Shown piece by piece: positions 56,431 through 64,000 of a stretch of DNA of 64,000 nucleotides (within the stretch, counting starts at the first letter, position 1; the number at the start of each line of letters is the position of its first letter). A program made the position numbers and the translations under genes. This DNA comes from JADFOI01 sp965218935 (lineage in GTDB: Bacteria; Acidobacteriota; UBA6911; RPQK01; JADFOI01): positions 310,001 to 374,000 of the forward strand of contig CBDCMH010000011.1 in assembly GCA_965218935.1 (NCBI GenBank). Reading direction: 5' to 3'. The notes beneath the pieces were generated by a model. It had not been told where the DNA came from and did not search any database. It was given only the letters and a program-made list of their open reading frames with translations.

Positions 56431-57982
56431 TCACCTTCTCAGCAATGGACTTGGCTTGAGTAAACAAAAGCAGGTAGTCCGGACCTCCTGCTTTCGAGTC
56501 GGTGCCACTCATGTTGAATCCACCGAAAGGATGTACCCCCACAAGGGCTCCCGTACATTTGCGATTGATGTACAAGTTCCCCACGTGGAATTCTCTTTTG
56601 GCTTTGTCTATTTTTGATGGATTCTGAGTGTAAACGGCTCCGGTCAATCCATATTCGGTATCGTTGGCAACCTGGATGGCCTCATCATAATCAGCTGTTT
56701 TGATCACCGCCAAAACAGGCCCGAATATTTCCTCCTGAGCAATGGTTGCCTTGGAATCAATATCCGCGATGATGGTGGGAGGCACAAAAAATCCCTCGGA
56801 ATCTCCATCTCCTCCTCCCAACACCAGTCTTCCTTCCTTCTTTCCAACCTGGATATAGCGCTGAATCGATTCTTGAGCCCTTCCATTGATGACGGGACCA
56901 AAATTCACATCGGCTTCTTCCACATTGCCTTCTACGATCATGGCACGAGTTTTCTCCAGGATCTTCTCCAGGAGTTCATCATAAACGGACTCTACGACAA
57001 TGGCGCGAGAACAGGCCGAGCATTTCTGACCCTGGTAGCCGAAGGCAGCAGCCACGACACCCGTCGCAGCCTCGTCCAGGTCCGCCTCACTATCCACCAC
57101 GATGGCATCCTTTCCGCCCATTTCGGCGACCACTCTCTTGATCCAGATCTGGCCTGCCTGGTGCTTGGCTGCCAATTCGTTGATTCCCAGACCCACCTCT
57201 TTAGAGCCGGTGAAGGAGACGAAGCGGGTCCTGGGATGCTGGACCAGAGAGTCACCAATCTCTCCCCCGCTCCCCGTCAACAAGTTGACCACACCGGGCG
57301 GATAGCCGACTTCCTGGAAGATCTCCATGAGTTTGGCTGCGATCGCGGGCGAATCGCTGGAAGGCTTCATCACCACAGTGTTTCCACCGACCAGAGCTGC
57401 AAACGTCATTCCCCCGAGTATCGCCAGAGGAAAGTTCCAGGGAGGAATAATGATGCCCACTCCCAAAGGAATATACTCAAGAGCGGTCTCTTCCGACTCG
57501 ATTTCGACAAGCGACGGAGGAGCGGCCAAACGAAGCATCTCCCCAGAGTAGAACTCACAGAAATCGATAGCTTCGGCAACATCAGCATCAGCCTCCACCC
57601 AGGACTTCCCTACCTCGATCACCATCCAGGCGGCCAGTTCGAATCGCCGTTCCTTCATCATGTGGGACACTTTCAGCATGAACTCAACACGCTCTTCAGC
57701 GGGCCGCCGACTCCAGGCAAGGAAGGCGCCGTCCGCAGCCTCTATCGCCTGCTCGGCAAGCTGAGCCGTTCCCTTCTGGAAAATCCCCACAATCTCTTCC
57801 CTTCGCGAGGGATTCAAGGACTCAAACTGCTGCTCACAGCGGATTCGCTCTCCACCGATAACGAGGTCATAGGTTTGTCCTAACTGACCGCGCACCTGAG
57901 CAACCGCCTCGGACATGGCCTGGCGATTCTCGGGATTCGTAAAGTCAGTAAAGGCTTCGTTTTTAAACGGTTCCACTTTCAC
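56426..57982 (-). CDS. rocA: L-glutamate gamma-semialdehyde (P5C) dehydrogenase
   Basis: NAD-dependent aldehyde dehydrogenase oxidising pyrroline-5-carboxylate/glutamate semialdehyde to glutamate in proline and arginine breakdown. The start is a GTG at 57982 (VKVEPFKNEAFTDF) with GGAAAGAG upstream; the frame is open further but that part overlaps another gene. FTGSKEVGLGI, AEMGGKDAIVVD (catalytic Glu) and GQKCSACSRAIV (catalytic Cys near 321) are present, with EIFGPVLAVI late. About 518 residues, normal for RocA. Its start overlaps the radical-SAM gene by 20 bases. Confidence 0.93.
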   Translation of the reverse strand: MKVEPFKNEAFTDFTNPENRQAMSEAVAQVRGQLGQTYDLVIGGERIRCEQQFESLNPSRREEIVGIFQKGTAQLAEQAIEAADGAFLAWSRRPAEERVEFMLKVSHMMKERRFELAAWMVIEVGKSWVEADADVAEAIDFCEFYSGEMLRLAAPPSLVEIESEETALEYIPLGVGIIIPPWNFPLAILGGMTFAALVGGNTVVMKPSSDSPAIAAKLMEIFQEVGYPPGVVNLLTGSGGEIGDSLVQHPRTRFVSFTGSKEVGLGINELAAKHQAGQIWIKRVVAEMGGKDAIVVDSEADLDEAATGVVAAAFGYQGQKCSACSRAIVVESVYDELLEKILEKTRAMIVEGNVEEADVNFGPVINGRAQESIQRYIQVGKKEGRLVLGGGDGDSEGFFVPPTIIADIDSKATIAQEEIFGPVLAVIKTADYDEAIQVANDTEYGLTGAVYTQNPSKIDKAKREFHVGNLYINRKCTGALVGVHPFGGFNMSGTDSKAGGPDYLLLFTQAKSIAEKVS

Positions 57983-59294
57983 GATTCTCTCTTTCCTTCC
58001 TAGACCCGGATCGAATGACATCCATGAATGCGGAAACGGAGAACACGGCATTTCCGATTCCGGGCCTCCCGTATCCGGAGGGGGGCGCTAGTTTATACTT
58101 TTCATGCGTGTCTCTCCAAGTTCGGAGCATCTGTACGTGATACTCGAGTGGCGCGCCACCCGGATTTTCCTTCCCCAAAACCGTAAGAGGTTCCGGGCAC
58201 CAAGTCGTAAAGCGGGGCATGATGCCACGAGACATGAAAAAGTTCAACCCCTCAGAAGTGGAATCTATAGCCTCAGAAACGGTCTTGAAGCCAAACGGTC
58301 GAGCCATTTCGATACCGGCCACGAAGTTCGGAATGACCTGAGAGGGCCCGAAAACATCACCCGCATCGAGAATTCGCTGAATCCACTCGTCCCGACCGAT
58401 GTAACTCTCCTTACCAGGACAGATGATCTCAAAGAGCTTTGGATCCCAGACTTCGTAGTTAGGATGATAAATCTGTACTCCTGCATCCTTGAATCGACGT
58501 ACTTCTTCCTTGGGCAGGGCCTGCACCACCAATTTCCCAATCCAACGGCCCGGAAATCGCTTCTCAATAGCCTCCGGATACTGGAGATAAAAATCGACCT
58601 CGCGTTTGTCGTTGAGTTTGGAGGTAATGCTTCCTCCGGTTACCGTATAGGCATGGCTATCGGAATCGGTGGAGTCGATGATCTCCAGGGCTTCTATGAT
58701 TTCATCAACCGTCTTGACACCCGTGTAGGGTCGACCGCTCTTCTTCTGCTGACGGTAGTTTCTATTGATGTCACAAAACTGGCACTCCTCTTGAGTACCG
58801 AAGTATTGACAGATTCTGAAAACAGTCAGGTAGAGCAAATACCCCCACTCAATGGTTGGAGCAATATCGACGATCGGTTTCCCGTTACCCAAAGTCCGCT
58901 GGTAGTATTCCGGAGTTTTTTGAAACTGAACTCCGGCCACCTCTTCCGTTTCCAGCTTCAGCACCGGCTCTCCCTCGTCGCTGATGGCCACTTGATAAGG
59001 GGAATGCGGATTGAGCCGGACGGAAACGATGGTTCGGCGAAAGTCTCTCTTACCCCCCACCAGACAAATCTCCTCAGGCGCCCGCAGATTCTCCTGGTTC
59101 TGCATATCGCCGATGGGGACCAGGTCGAAGGAAAAAATAAAGTAGGCTTTGGGTTTAAAGCCGGAAGCCACTCTCAGCGCATCTTCCGAAAAGGCTAGTC
59201 CCTTTCTGAGCAGATCTTCCTTGAAAATGGCCTCGGGCGGCAAATCCGGGTATTTCTCAATCAGACCCTCGATTTGCTCCCATTTTTCAGACAC
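57963..59294 (-). CDS. radical-SAM protein with CX8CX2C motif
   Basis: A 443-residue protein that looks like a radical-SAM enzyme of unassigned reaction. The cluster cysteines are C162, C171 and C174 in RICQYFGTQEECQFCDINRN, spacing CX8CX2C instead of CX3CX2C. YTVTGGSITSKLNDKREV (residues about 225-242) resembles the GGE-type SAM-binding strand, and KDAGVQIYHPNYEVWDP is a typical later barrel strand. The N-terminal 150 residues are a separate region without a known motif. Its 3' end contains the rocA start, so the two are translationally coupled, and the substrate may relate to proline or aldehyde metabolism. Confidence 0.75.
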   Translation of the reverse strand: MSEKWEQIEGLIEKYPDLPPEAIFKEDLLRKGLAFSEDALRVASGFKPKAYFIFSFDLVPIGDMQNQENLRAPEEICLVGGKRDFRRTIVSVRLNPHSPYQVAISDEGEPVLKLETEEVAGVQFQKTPEYYQRTLGNGKPIVDIAPTIEWGYLLYLTVFRICQYFGTQEECQFCDINRNYRQQKKSGRPYTGVKTVDEIIEALEIIDSTDSDSHAYTVTGGSITSKLNDKREVDFYLQYPEAIEKRFPGRWIGKLVVQALPKEEVRRFKDAGVQIYHPNYEVWDPKLFEIICPGKESYIGRDEWIQRILDAGDVFGPSQVIPNFVAGIEMARPFGFKTVSEAIDSTSEGLNFFMSRGIMPRFTTWCPEPLTVLGKENPGGAPLEYHVQMLRTWRDTHEKYKLAPPSGYGRPGIGNAVFSVSAFMDVIRSGSRKERENRESGTV

Positions 59295-59297
59295 AAT

Positions 59298-59325
59298 TTG
59301 ACTCCCTGCAATCTCATCCTATAAT
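59298..59325 (+). promoter_or_regulatory. promoter of the Lys/Ala/Pro-repeat TPR gene
   Basis: TTGACT (59298-59303) and TATAAT (59320-59325) are 16 bases apart, the best consensus promoter in the window. GGGAGGA precedes the ATG at 59357. Confidence 0.65.
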
Positions 59326-59356
59326 AGCTTCGTTTTCCGGCAAACGGGAGGACCCT

Positions 59357-60193
59357 ATGCCTGCTCAGAAGAAGAAGCGGCCAGCTAAGAAAAAACAAGC
59401 GAAAAAGAAGAAGGCTCCAGCCAAGAAGAAGGCTCCAGCCAAGAAAAAGGCTCCAGCCAAGAAAAAGGCTCCAGCCAAGAAAAAGGCTCCAGCCAAGAAA
59501 AAAGCTCCAGCCAAGAAGAAAGCTCCAGCCAAGAAGAAAGCTCCGGCCAAGAAGAAGGCTCCGGCCAAGAAAAAGGCCCCGGCCAAGAAGAAGGCCCCGG
59601 CCAAGAAGAAGGCCCCGGCCAAGAAAAAGGCCCCGGCCAAGAAAAAGGTCGCTCCCAGCCGAAAAGTTGCGGAAGTCTCATTCGAGGAGCCGCCTCCTAA
59701 GAAAAGATTTACAGGTGACGTCTATAAACTCTATGCTCAGGCATTGAACCTCTTACACCAGAAGAAATATACTCAGGCTAGAAAACAATTCACTCGACTG
59801 ATCGAAGCGTTCCCCAGAGAGATTGAGGTCATCGCCCGGGCTCAATCGTTTTTGAGAATCTGCGACAGTCATCTGCGAGATCAGAAAAAAGATTCTGCAC
59901 GTACACCTGAAGAAATCTTCAACCAAGGTGTCTTCTACCACAATGCCGGCCAGTACGAAAAAGCCCTGGGAAACTATTCTCGGGCTTTGAAGCTGTCCAA
60001 AAAGAGCAGCGACCACGTCTACTACGCCATGGCGGCAACAGAGCTTTCCATGGGCAATGCCGACAATGCCCTGAAACACCTGGAGCAAGCCATCCAACTG
60101 AACGTGGAAAATCGGTTTTTTGCCCACAATGATCCCGACTTCGAACTGCTGAGCACAAACCAGCAGTTCCGGAAACTCGTTCATCCGGATTAA
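59357..60193 (+). CDS. Lys/Ala/Pro-repeat (histone H1-like) protein with TPR domain
   Basis: A 278-residue two-part protein. Residues about 20-97 are 13 tandem APAKKK units after a Lys-rich start, similar to the tails of bacterial histone H1-like proteins, and likely to bind DNA or RNA. Residues about 115-278 are helical TPR-like repeats (YKLYAQALNLLHQKKYTQAR, FNQGVFYHNAGQYEKALGNYS, AATELSMGNADNALKHLEQA). A strong promoter suggests high expression. The function is unknown; it could link nucleoid or RNA to a protein partner. The downstream glmU-like gene starts 10 bases after its stop. Confidence 0.82.
   Translation: MPAQKKKRPAKKKQAKKKKAPAKKKAPAKKKAPAKKKAPAKKKAPAKKKAPAKKKAPAKKKAPAKKKAPAKKKAPAKKKAPAKKKAPAKKKAPAKKKVAPSRKVAEVSFEEPPPKKRFTGDVYKLYAQALNLLHQKKYTQARKQFTRLIEAFPREIEVIARAQSFLRICDSHLRDQKKDSARTPEEIFNQGVFYHNAGQYEKALGNYSRALKLSKKSSDHVYYAMAATELSMGNADNALKHLEQAIQLNVENRFFAHNDPDFELLSTNQQFRKLVHPD
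59414..59647 (+). repeat. 13 x 18-bp tandem repeat encoding APAKKK
   Basis: Thirteen in-frame units GCN CCN GCC AAG AAR AAR. The unit variant changes in order: seven GCTCCAGCC, two GCTCCGGCC and four GCCCCGGCC. This block order points to growth by local duplication. Confidence 0.9.
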
Positions 60194-60203
60194 ACAAATC
60201 GAC

Positions 60204-60956
60204 GTGAATCCGCGGCATAAAGAGAAACGCTATGCCCTTGTTCTAGCCGCGGGGAAGAGCACGCGCTTCAAGTCTGTCAAGCCCAAGGTCGTGTACCCGT
60301 TATGCGGCAAACCCATCCTCAGCCATGTCCTGGATCAGCTTGAGAATTTGGACATCGAGAAAACCTTCCTGGTGGTCGGCCCGGAGGGTCAGTCGGTCAA
60401 GGATGCGGTGGCCTCCTACGCTGTGACTTTCGTGGTTCAAAAAGAGCCTCTGGGTACCGGTCATGCGGTTATGGCGGCTACTCCCTTACTCAAAGATGTT
60501 TCCGGAAGCCTTCTGGTCCTGTGCGGAGATACGCCGCTGATTAGAACCGAAACCCTCAGGCAACTGCTGGAAACCCGAGAAGTGGAGGATGCCGATCAAG
60601 TCATGCTCACCGCCACATTGGATGACCCACAGGGGTATGGACGAATCATTCGTGATCAGCAGGGCAATACGGTTGATGTCGTCGAAGAAAAGGATGCCCT
60701 ACCTGAACAAAAGGCGATTCGTGAAATCAACACCGGCTTTCATTGCTTCAGGATCTCCTCGATCCTGGAAGAACTGCCCCAGTTGTCCCGTGCCAATGCC
60801 GCCCAGGAGTACTATCTGACCGATCTGCTTCGTATCTTTTGCGACCGCGGCAAGAGGGTCGTCACTCTGGCAACGGACAATCCCGATGAGACCCGAGGTA
60901 TTAATAATCTTGAGCAGCTGGCCTTCGCGGAAAGCGTCCTTCAGGCGCAGGAGTAG
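60204..60956 (+). CDS. GlmU-like UDP-N-acetylglucosamine pyrophosphorylase domain protein
   Basis: Nucleotidyltransferase matching the N-terminal half of GlmU. The signature LVLAAGKSTRFKSVKPKVVY (usually GKGTRM...PKVLH) is at about residues 12-31, EPLGTGHAVMAA near 90 and LCGDTPLIRTETL near 110. NTGFHCF and AQEYYLTDLLRIF match the sugar-binding part. At 250 residues it lacks the C-terminal left-handed beta-helix acetyltransferase domain, so UDP-GlcNAc would need a separate acetyltransferase, or the true substrate is another sugar phosphate. The start is GTG at 60204. Confidence 0.82.
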   Translation: MNPRHKEKRYALVLAAGKSTRFKSVKPKVVYPLCGKPILSHVLDQLENLDIEKTFLVVGPEGQSVKDAVASYAVTFVVQKEPLGTGHAVMAATPLLKDVSGSLLVLCGDTPLIRTETLRQLLETREVEDADQVMLTATLDDPQGYGRIIRDQQGNTVDVVEEKDALPEQKAIREINTGFHCFRISSILEELPQLSRANAAQEYYLTDLLRIFCDRGKRVVTLATDNPDETRGINNLEQLAFAESVLQAQE

Positions 60957-60998
60957 GGGCGAGCCGGTGGCTCGGTGGGCCATCAGAACTGCGAAGAC

Positions 60999-61093
60999 CT
61001 CCGGAATGTAGGAGGCACCTCAGGTGCCGAACGGCCCACAAACAGCTGCGGATTTTCGGATTCGGCACCTGAGGTGCCTCCTACATTCCGGAG
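60999..61093. repeat. perfect 33-bp inverted repeat between glmU-like gene and carB
   Basis: The left arm (60999-61031) and right arm (61061-61093) are exact reverse complements, starting CTCCGGAATGTAGGAGGCAC and ending CTACATTCCGGAG, with a 29-base loop. Each arm contains a smaller palindrome GGCACCTCAGGTGCC. It occupies the convergent gap and could terminate both strands, or be a REP/MITE-like element. Confidence 0.85.
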
Positions 61094-61134
61094 ATTCGTG
61101 CCACTCATGCGGTTCGGGTTCAGCCAAGCCTATA

Positions 61135-64000
61135 CTAGCCAGGTTGCTTCGCCAACTCATGGTATTCCTGCAGACTCTTGACACTGATCTCCTCGCGCTG
61201 CAGAGCCCGAATGGCGTTGACGGCGGCGGCGGCGGCCGAAAGGGTGGTAATGGCGGGAGTCCCATACTGGGTACAGACTCTTCGAATGGATTTTTCGTCG
61301 AAAAACGATTCTCGTCCCAGAGGGGTATTGATCACCAGATCGATTTTCTTGCTTTTGATGAGATCCACGACATTGGGACGACCTTCATTGACCTTATAGA
61401 CGATTTCTGCCTCCAGACCCGATTCACGTAACACCTTGGCGGTACCCCGGGTGGCAACAATCTGAAAACCGAGTTCCTGGAAATCTCTGGCGATATTGGA
61501 AATGAAGAGCTTGTCTCGCTCATTCACGCTGACAAACACAACCCCTCCCTTGGGGAGGTGCACACCGGCACTGATTTGAGCCTTGGCATAGGCGTACCCA
61601 AAGCTATCTGAAACGCCCATGACTTCGCCCGTTGATTTCATTTCCGGTCCCAGGATGGTGTCCACTCCCGGAAATTTATCAAAGGGAAACACGGGCGCTT
61701 TGATAAAACAGTGACGAACCTTCAGATCGTCCTGCAAACCCAACTCGTCAAGTTTCTTACCAATCATCAATTGGACCGCGACTTTGGCCATCGAAACCCC
61801 CGTGGCCTTGCTGACAAAGGGGACGGTTCGACTGGCTCGTGGATTAACCTCCAAAACGTACACCTGATCCTCAACCACCGCAAACTGGATGTTCATGAGG
61901 CCCACCACTTCCAGCGCTTTTCCCAGCTTTCGGGTGTATTCCCGCATGATCTCCAAGTGTGCCTCTTCGATCACAATGGGAGGCAACACAGACGTGCTAT
62001 CACCCGAGTGAATGCCAGCCTCCTCGATATGCTCCATGATGCCTCCAATCATGACCCGGCTTCCATCGGCCAGCGCATCCACATCATATTCACGGGCATC
62101 CTCGAGAAAGCGGTCGATCAGAACGGGATGGTCTGGAGACGCCTCCACGGCAGATCTCACGTATTTGTCCAGGGATTTTTCATCAAAAATGATGACCATG
62201 GAACGGCCACCTAGCACATAGGAGGGTCTCACCAGGATGGGATACCCGATGCTGCGGGCCACCTTTCTGGCTTCCTCCACAGACATCGCGGTGCCGTTCT
62301 TGGGCTGGGGAATACCAAGATCGTTCAGCAGTTTTCCGAATCTCTTTCGGTCTTCTGCAAGATCAATGGATTCGGGAGAGGTTCCAATAATCGGCACACC
62401 CGCATCGAAGAGTTTTAATGCCAGCTTGAGGGGAGTCTGCCCCCCGAACTGGACGATGACTCCATACGGTTTTTCATTCTCCACGATGGCCATCACATCT
62501 TCAAAGGTCAGTGGCTCAAAATAGAGCCGATCGGAAGTGTCATAATCGGTGGACACCGTCTCCGGGTTGCAGTTCACCATGATGGTCTCGAATCCCTCAC
62601 CCTTGAGAGCGAAAGCAGCATGGCAACAACAGTAATCGAACTCGATTCCCTGTCCGATCCGATTGGGTCCACTTCCCAGGATGATCATTTTCGGACCGTC
62701 GGAAGGTTCTGATTCATCCTCCGTCTCATAGGTGGAGTAAAGATAAGGCGTGAAAGATTCGAATTCCGCACCACAAGTATCCACTCTCTTGAAAACCGGC
62801 AAAATACCCTTCTTCTTCCGATAACTCCACAAATCGGGTTCCGTCAGCCCGGCGCCCAGAACCTGGGTCAGCCGAAGGTCAGAAAGTCCCTCCTGTTTCG
62901 CCTGCCGAACCAACTGCGGACCGGCCGTCTCTAGGTCGTATTCTTTCAGGCTCTCACTCAAATTAACGATCTGGAGAATCTGGTTGAGAAACCAACGGTC
63001 GATCCGCGTCAATTCGTAAATCTCATCAACGGTGTAGCCTTCCAGGAAGGCCAGACGGATGTAAGCCATTCGCTGAGGTGTGGGCTGTATCAGATTTTCC
63101 CGAATCCGTCCCTTGGATACCTTCTCACTGGCCAAGGTCGTCCCTGTTTCCTGAGAGCGCAGGCCTTTGAGCAGAGCTTCCCGAAAAGTGCGGCCTATGG
63201 CCATTACTTCCCCCACCGACTTCATCTGTGTGCCCAGAATGCAACTGGCTTCCGGAAACTTTTCGAAGTTCCATTTAGGCACCTTAACCACCACATAATC
63301 GAGGGTGGGCTCAAAACAGGCGGGAGTTTTCAGAGTAATATCGTTGGGTATCTCATCCAAGGTGTACCCCACCGCCAGTTTGGCCGCGATCTTGGCAATC
63401 GGAAAACCGGTGGCCTTCGAAGCCAGCGCCGAACTCCTGCTCACTCGCGGGTTCATCTCAATGATCACCATCCGACCGGTCTCGGGGTGGACGGCAAACT
63501 GAATGTTTGAACCACCCGTTTCCACCCCGACTCGACGGATGATGGCAAGACCGGCATCGCGCATCCGCTGGTATTCCCTGTCGGATAGGGTTTGGGCAGG
63601 AGCAACGGTAATCGAATCCCCGGTGTGAACGCCCATGGGATCAATATTTTCAATGGAACAGATGACCACAACATTGTCATTGACGTCTCGCATCACCTCC
63701 AGCTCGAATTCCTTCCACCCAATGATTGATTCCTCAACCAGAATCTCGTGAATGGGGGAGAGCTGTAGTCCGCGAGTGACATTCTCTTCAAACTCTTCGC
63801 TGTTGAAGGCAATACCCCCTCCCGTCCCTCCCAGGGTGTAGGAAGGGCGGATCACAGCGGGAAGCCCTATTTCCTCAATGATTGCCTCAGCCTCTTTCAG
63901 ACTATTGGCAAATCCGGATCGAGGGACCTCCAAGTCAATCTCTTCCATGGCAGCCTTGAAAAGGCGGCGATCCTCCGCAACCTTAATCGCATTCAGCTTT
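61135..64000 (-). CDS. carB: carbamoyl-phosphate synthase large subunit (3' part; 5' end beyond the window)
   Basis: Large subunit making carbamoyl phosphate for pyrimidines and arginine. The frame is open to the window edge (KLNAIKVAEDRRLFKAAMEE), so about 100 N-terminal residues are missing. PAVIRPSYTLGGTGGGIA and MVIIEMNPRVSRSSALASKATG lie in the first ATP-grasp half; PILVRPSYVLGGRSM and VYVLEVNPRASRTVPFVSKATG (in part EVNPRASRTVPFVSKA) in the second. The allosteric domain ends with NTPLGRESFFDEKSIRR and a C-terminal LQEYHELAKQPG. No frame lesion is seen. Confidence 0.97.
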   Translation of the reverse strand, partial: KLNAIKVAEDRRLFKAAMEEIDLEVPRSGFANSLKEAEAIIEEIGLPAVIRPSYTLGGTGGGIAFNSEEFEENVTRGLQLSPIHEILVEESIIGWKEFELEVMRDVNDNVVVICSIENIDPMGVHTGDSITVAPAQTLSDREYQRMRDAGLAIIRRVGVETGGSNIQFAVHPETGRMVIIEMNPRVSRSSALASKATGFPIAKIAAKLAVGYTLDEIPNDITLKTPACFEPTLDYVVVKVPKWNFEKFPEASCILGTQMKSVGEVMAIGRTFREALLKGLRSQETGTTLASEKVSKGRIRENLIQPTPQRMAYIRLAFLEGYTVDEIYELTRIDRWFLNQILQIVNLSESLKEYDLETAGPQLVRQAKQEGLSDLRLTQVLGAGLTEPDLWSYRKKKGILPVFKRVDTCGAEFESFTPYLYSTYETEDESEPSDGPKMIILGSGPNRIGQGIEFDYCCCHAAFALKGEGFETIMVNCNPETVSTDYDTSDRLYFEPLTFEDVMAIVENEKPYGVIVQFGGQTPLKLALKLFDAGVPIIGTSPESIDLAEDRKRFGKLLNDLGIPQPKNGTAMSVEEARKVARSIGYPILVRPSYVLGGRSMVIIFDEKSLDKYVRSAVEASPDHPVLIDRFLEDAREYDVDALADGSRVMIGGIMEHIEEAGIHSGDSTSVLPPIVIEEAHLEIMREYTRKLGKALEVVGLMNIQFAVVEDQVYVLEVNPRASRTVPFVSKATGVSMAKVAVQLMIGKKLDELGLQDDLKVRHCFIKAPVFPFDKFPGVDTILGPEMKSTGEVMGVSDSFGYAYAKAQISAGVHLPKGGVVFVSVNERDKLFISNIARDFQELGFQIVATRGTAKVLRESGLEAEIVYKVNEGRPNVVDLIKSKKIDLVINTPLGRESFFDEKSIRRVCTQYGTPAITTLSAAAAAVNAIRALQREEISVKSLQEYHELAKQPG

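Noticed and set aside
59365..59640. Minus-strand frame of repeated Ala-Gly-Ala-Phe-Phe-Leu units
   Set aside because: It is the complement of the Lys/Ala/Pro repeat. The plus frame has a promoter, a ribosome-binding site and a downstream TPR domain.
59414..59647. Regular repeats that might be taken for a CRISPR array
   Set aside because: Units are 18 bases, contiguous, coding and without spacers.

Overview
The window reads as ordinary chromosome of a Gram-negative bacterium. LpxC, a Pal-like lipoprotein, a periplasmic amidase and a BtuFCD importer imply an outer membrane. The mix of gene families (fused AroDE, long Lhr helicase, DUF255 protein, split acyl-CoA mutase, SurA-like tail fragment, rpsF-rpsR-rplI-dnaB without ssb) suggests Acidobacteriota or a close relative. 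That placement is inferred from gene content alone. No tRNA, rRNA or CRISPR array was seen.

Layout. 68-3142: rpsF-rpsR-rplI-dnaB. 3350-5317: ispD-ispF and a frameshifted suhB. 5298-7783 (minus): a DUF84 phosphatase and uvrC. 7934-12877: pgsA, aroDE, thrB, a ThiF/MoeB E1-like enzyme and an exported protein. 13246-17723: lpxC, then amidase-gerMN-rph-rdgB. 17805-26887: DUF255 protein, MauE/DoxX-like protein, Pal-like lipoprotein and lhr. 26890-31145 is a decayed block: a 5'-truncated GT9 glycosyltransferase, a frameshifted membrane glycosyltransferase, an apparently intact IS3-family element and the tail of a SurA-like protein. 31139-34182: dtd, lexA, an ECF sigma/anti-sigma pair and a TPR protein. 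34266-39087: split acyl-CoA mutase followed by btuFCD, so a B12-dependent enzyme lies next to B12 uptake. 39197-43634: M28 peptidase, tpx with a SufR-like regulator, a small unknown protein and an orphan Mla-like ATPase. 43859-50878 (minus): a nearly complete histidine operon led by a YerC/TrpR-like regulator. 50966-59294 (minus): fadN-type beta-oxidation protein, 2-oxoacid:ferredoxin oxidoreductase, P5C dehydrogenase and an unusual radical-SAM protein. 59357-64000: a Lys/Ala/Pro-repeat TPR protein, a GlmU-like uridylyltransferase and the 3' part of carB.

The most unusual content is between the genes. (1) Degenerate tandem arrays with a 7- or 8-base period occur at many gene boundaries. Several run into coding ends and supply stop codons, C-terminal tails or part of a signal peptide. 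(2) A palindromic element of about 145-181 bp is present in three full copies, one truncated copy and one minimal palindrome, and four of the five touch or overlap a stop codon. Its stem arms differ in sequence between copies but still pair, so the hairpin itself appears conserved. (3) A shorter REP-like family built around GTGTCCCCGAATTCC has four copies. (4) A perfect 33-bp inverted repeat separates glmU and carB. I see no defence system or biosynthetic cluster. The best protein-level leads are the radical-SAM protein with a CX8CX2C motif coupled to P5C dehydrogenase, the membrane-anchored ATPase with an altered ABC signature, the acidic-tailed L9 and a thiol peroxidase lacking the catalytic proline.
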